A stretch of 64,000 bases of DNA, taken from positions 33,326 to 97,325 of the forward strand of contig NZ_JAAAKV010000017.1 in assembly GCF_009905725.1 (NCBI RefSeq), read 5' to 3'. The notes beneath the pieces were generated by a model. It had not been told where the DNA came from, did no database searches, and saw nothing but the letters and a program-made list of their open reading frames with translations. Every line of letters begins with the position of its first letter. Within the stretch, counting starts at the first letter, position 1. This stretch comes from Emticicia sp. CRIBPO. GTDB lineage: Bacteria > Bacteroidota > Bacteroidia > Cytophagales > Spirosomataceae. Both the position numbers and the translations under genes were made by a program. Below, one piece after another: positions 61,922 through 64,000 of this stretch.

Positions 61922-63807
61922 ACGCTCATGAGGTCTTGGGTAGGCACAGTCAGGATCACGGACGTTCCGTGTTCGCTTGAGTCAATCAGGATTTCTCCTT
62001 TCAGGTAATCGGCCCTGGCATAAAGATTCGTCAGACCTCTTCCTTCCGGGCTGTTATGATCAAATCCACGGCCGTTGTCTTCAGCTATCAGGTTCAGAAA
62101 TTCTTCATGATAAATCAGTTGAATGGTCACTTCTGTTGCTCCCGAATGCTTTTCGATATTCCTGATCAGTTCCGTAAACATCCTGAAAATCAGCATTTCA
62201 CTCTCATCATCAAGTTTTCTTTCATTGCCCAGGCTGATAAAGTCAATCCTCATTTTCTCATTGTCCATTTTCCTGATACTCTCCCTGATGGTCTTTGAAA
62301 GGCCTATTTTATTGAAGTTTTTAGGCATCAGTGTATGGGAGATCGCCCTGAGTTCTTCAGCGGCCTTGTCCAGAAAACCCTGGGATTTCTGCAAATGGAC
62401 CGACTTCTTATCCCGTCCCAGCACCGAAAGATAGCCTTTGGCCGTAGAGAGTGTAGCCCCGATGTCATCATGTAAATCCTGGGCGATGCGTCTACGTTCT
62501 TCTTCGAGGCTGTCTATGATCCTCTTCTGGCTTTCCTGACGGGTATTCAGGATGCTCAGCTCCAGGCTGATGTTGTTTTTCCGGTAGTTTTCAAAACGGT
62601 AAACGAGCCCGTAAGAGAAGAAAATAATATCAAATACTACCGCAAAGGCCAGGATCACGTAAGTTTCTACATCAAACGGCAGCTGCCATCCCCTGGACTG
62701 ACTGACATTCAGCAAAGTAACCACTACATAAGCCAGGAACTGGAAAGTGAGGGCATAGGAATAATACCTCACCAGCTTCTCTTTTTCGTGCCTCTTTTCA
62801 TATAAACTGACAATGGTGAGCAGCACCATCACCAGCACGAACAGCGAAGTGGCCGTGGAAACATATTTGTACATATAAAGCTCTTTACCCGCCGGAGCCC
62901 AGGCATGAATGCCTATCGCAGCTCCCAGGGCCAGCCCGATCAGGATTTTGAAACCGATGATCCACTTAAATACCCTGCTGTTACGCCGGTTCTGATGAAT
63001 AAAATACTGCATAAAAGTCAGCTGGGCAATCATCCCGCCCCACACATAAAGATAGACCGGGTCAAAAACGTTGATTTCGGGATGATCGGGCCACAGATAC
63101 TGGTAACCTAAACCCGCATCCGAAAAAAGGTGCATGGTAATGCAATGCAGGTAAATCATGTACCAGAAATAAATCCAGTCCCTGATAGAAATCAGCATCA
63201 CCAGGTTAACCACCATCAGGATGACGATAATGCCGATAAAAATGCCCCACAATACATATTCGTTCCTGTCCGAGGCCTTGAAATAGTTATAGTCCCACAA
63301 CCTCATCGCAAAGGAAAGGATGGCGTTGGGCTGATTGACATGCAGAAAGTACCCGGTCTTCTGCCCTGGCGTGAGCCGGATCAGGAACGTGTAATTGTTG
63401 TTATAATGCGGTCGCTGGCTGTAATGATATATATCGCCTGTAAAACCCATCGAACGGATATGCTCATCCCTTACTTCAAAAAGCTCGAGGTGGTCAATAT
63501 TGGCATATTCGATCTCAAGCATGAGCTCTCGTTTTTCTGCCGACTGAAGCTCAAAAAACAACCAGTACTGCGAAGACTCATTATACCCGAAATCCTGGCG
63601 GACAGTCGCACTCTTTGATTTTTTGAAACTCCCGTTTTTCAGCAGTTTAATGGCCTGAATGATATCCAGCGTTCCTTTCGTGTCTTCATACTGATAAATG
63701 TATTTTCTCAGCGGCTGCTCGTCCCGGCTGTCTGTGTGAAGAATATCCTGCCCGCTCGTCAGGTGACAAGCTGCCAGTAGGAACAGCATCAAAAGCTTAA
63801 TTTTCAT
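61918..63807 (-). CDS. 7TMR-DISM sensor histidine kinase, intact
   Basis: A 629-residue kinase with signal peptide (cleavage near TSGQ, residue 20), a DISMED2-type sensor domain, seven membrane helices (about 185-405), a coiled coil and the transmitter. The HisKA_3 motif is canonical, RIAQDLHDDIGATLS, with phosphoacceptor His446. The ATPase has N box ELIRNIEKHSGA, G1 AEDNGRGFD and G2 EGRGLTNLYARADY. The ATG at 63807 begins the signal peptide. It is the only one of the three paralogues with all phosphorylation residues. Promoter elements overlapping a palindrome lie 21-52 bp upstream. Confidence 0.93.
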   Translation of the reverse strand: MKIKLLMLFLLAACHLTSGQDILHTDSRDEQPLRKYIYQYEDTKGTLDIIQAIKLLKNGSFKKSKSATVRQDFGYNESSQYWLFFELQSAEKRELMLEIEYANIDHLELFEVRDEHIRSMGFTGDIYHYSQRPHYNNNYTFLIRLTPGQKTGYFLHVNQPNAILSFAMRLWDYNYFKASDRNEYVLWGIFIGIIVILMVVNLVMLISIRDWIYFWYMIYLHCITMHLFSDAGLGYQYLWPDHPEINVFDPVYLYVWGGMIAQLTFMQYFIHQNRRNSRVFKWIIGFKILIGLALGAAIGIHAWAPAGKELYMYKYVSTATSLFVLVMVLLTIVSLYEKRHEKEKLVRYYSYALTFQFLAYVVVTLLNVSQSRGWQLPFDVETYVILAFAVVFDIIFFSYGLVYRFENYRKNNISLELSILNTRQESQKRIIDSLEEERRRIAQDLHDDIGATLSTAKGYLSVLGRDKKSVHLQKSQGFLDKAAEELRAISHTLMPKNFNKIGLSKTIRESIRKMDNEKMRIDFISLGNERKLDDESEMLIFRMFTELIRNIEKHSGATEVTIQLIYHEEFLNLIAEDNGRGFDHNSPEGRGLTNLYARADYLKGEILIDSSEHGTSVILTVPTQDLMSV

Positions 63808-63827
63808 GGGTTTGGCCGAGTATTCCT

Positions 63828-63859
63828 CAAAAATAGAGATATAAAAACAAAAATACAAA
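63828..63859 (-). promoter_or_regulatory. Bacteroidota promoter of the intact kinase gene
   Basis: On the - strand TTTG (63859-63856), 20 bp, then TATTTTTG (63835-63828): a full match to TTTG / TAnnTTTG with correct spacing. The TTTG box lies inside the palindrome at 63852-63871, so a bound protein would block the promoter. Confidence 0.65.
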
Positions 63860-63871
63860 CTAGTTGGTATT
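63852..63871. promoter_or_regulatory. Palindromic operator-like site, copy A
   Basis: AATACAAACTAGTTGGTATT, palindromic with one mismatched pair. It lies 45 bp upstream of the intact kinase's start codon and shares its core with the sites at 60045 and 63941. Confidence 0.65.
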
Positions 63872-63901
63872 GAACCGGGGCCGTCTGATCCGCCATCTTT
63901 G
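63870..63901 (+). promoter_or_regulatory. Rightward promoter-like pair A
   Basis: TTG (63870-63872) overlapping the palindrome's edge, 21 bp, then CATCTTTG (63894-63901), one base off TAnnTTTG. Followed by CAACATCAAAAC. The first downstream ATG (63936) opens a six-codon frame that stops inside the next palindrome. Confidence 0.4.
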
Positions 63902-63940
63902 CAACATCAAAACAGAAGGCTTTGAAAACAGAAAAATGAA

Positions 63941-63960
63941 AATACAAACTAGTTAGTATT
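63941..63960. promoter_or_regulatory. Palindromic operator-like site, copy B
   Basis: AATACAAACTAGTTAGTATT, palindromic with one mismatched pair, 89 bp to the right of copy A. It differs from A at one base. Confidence 0.65.
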
Positions 63961-63990
63961 GAAACCGGACAACAAAAACAGCCAACTTTG
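63959..63990 (+). promoter_or_regulatory. Rightward promoter-like pair B
   Basis: TTG (63959-63961), 21 bp, then CAACTTTG (63983-63990), followed by CAACATCAAA exactly as in pair A. The A and B blocks look like a duplicated operator-promoter unit for a gene beyond the right edge of the window. Confidence 0.45.
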
Positions 63991-64000
63991 CAACATCAAA

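Overview
The window looks like chromosomal DNA of a Bacteroidota, most likely a Cytophagales-type aerobe. Supporting evidence: SusC/SusD genes, a TonB receptor paired with a DUF4249 lipoprotein, a type IX secretion C-terminal domain, DUF5686, DUF2911, DUF1684 and DUF6660 families, and promoters of the TTTG / TAnnTTTG type rather than E. coli-like boxes. No rRNA, tRNA, CRISPR array, insertion sequence or phage gene was recognised.

Layout. 1-7.2 kb (+): the 3' end of a susC, then susD, a TPR protein, a DUF1684 protein, a c-type cytochrome and a molybdenum sulfite dehydrogenase, closely spaced in one direction. 7.4-9.8 kb (-): a secreted two-haem protein with repeated C-terminal domains. 10.3-10.8 kb: 24 copies of a 21-bp tandem repeat. 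10.8-18.8 kb (-): a metal-efflux operon (DUF6660 protein, RND pump fused to an outer-membrane factor, adaptor lipoprotein, CadA/ZntA-type ATPase). 19-23 kb (+): NamZ-like muramidase, GNAT, lone HigA-like protein, PhnB-like and SRPBCC proteins, membrane-anchored LuxR-type regulator. 22.8-26.5 kb (-): Mo-cofactor-fold protein without cysteine, MauG/CcpA peroxidase, small exported protein, ModE-like regulator, HEAT and DinB proteins. 26.5-32.8 kb (-): GH116 glycosidase, cupin, glyoxalase-like protein, 2-hydroxyacid dehydrogenase, aldo/keto reductase, FUSC membrane protein.

33-36.6 kb (+): an OmpR/PhoB two-component pair followed by an outer-membrane protein and a PepSY-like protein. 36.7-47 kb: Na+/H+ antiporter, DUF5686 protein, M28 peptidase, FrnE-like oxidoreductase, ring-cleavage-type dioxygenase, DoxX divergent from HxlR-OYE, DUF2911. 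47-57.4 kb: GH78 rhamnosidase on +, then on - an overlapping GH31 (T9SS cargo) - DUF4249 - TonB receptor operon and a ThuA protein.

57.5-64 kb (-) is the most unusual part: three paralogous 7TMR-DISM sensor kinases and one NarL-type response regulator. They form two translationally coupled pairs, each preceded by the same palindrome. Only one of the three kinases keeps the phosphoacceptor histidine; the others have Tyr or Ala there, and one also has a degraded ATP lid. Further copies of the palindrome at the right edge overlap good Bacteroidota promoters.

All functions are inferred from sequence read by eye; no database search was possible.
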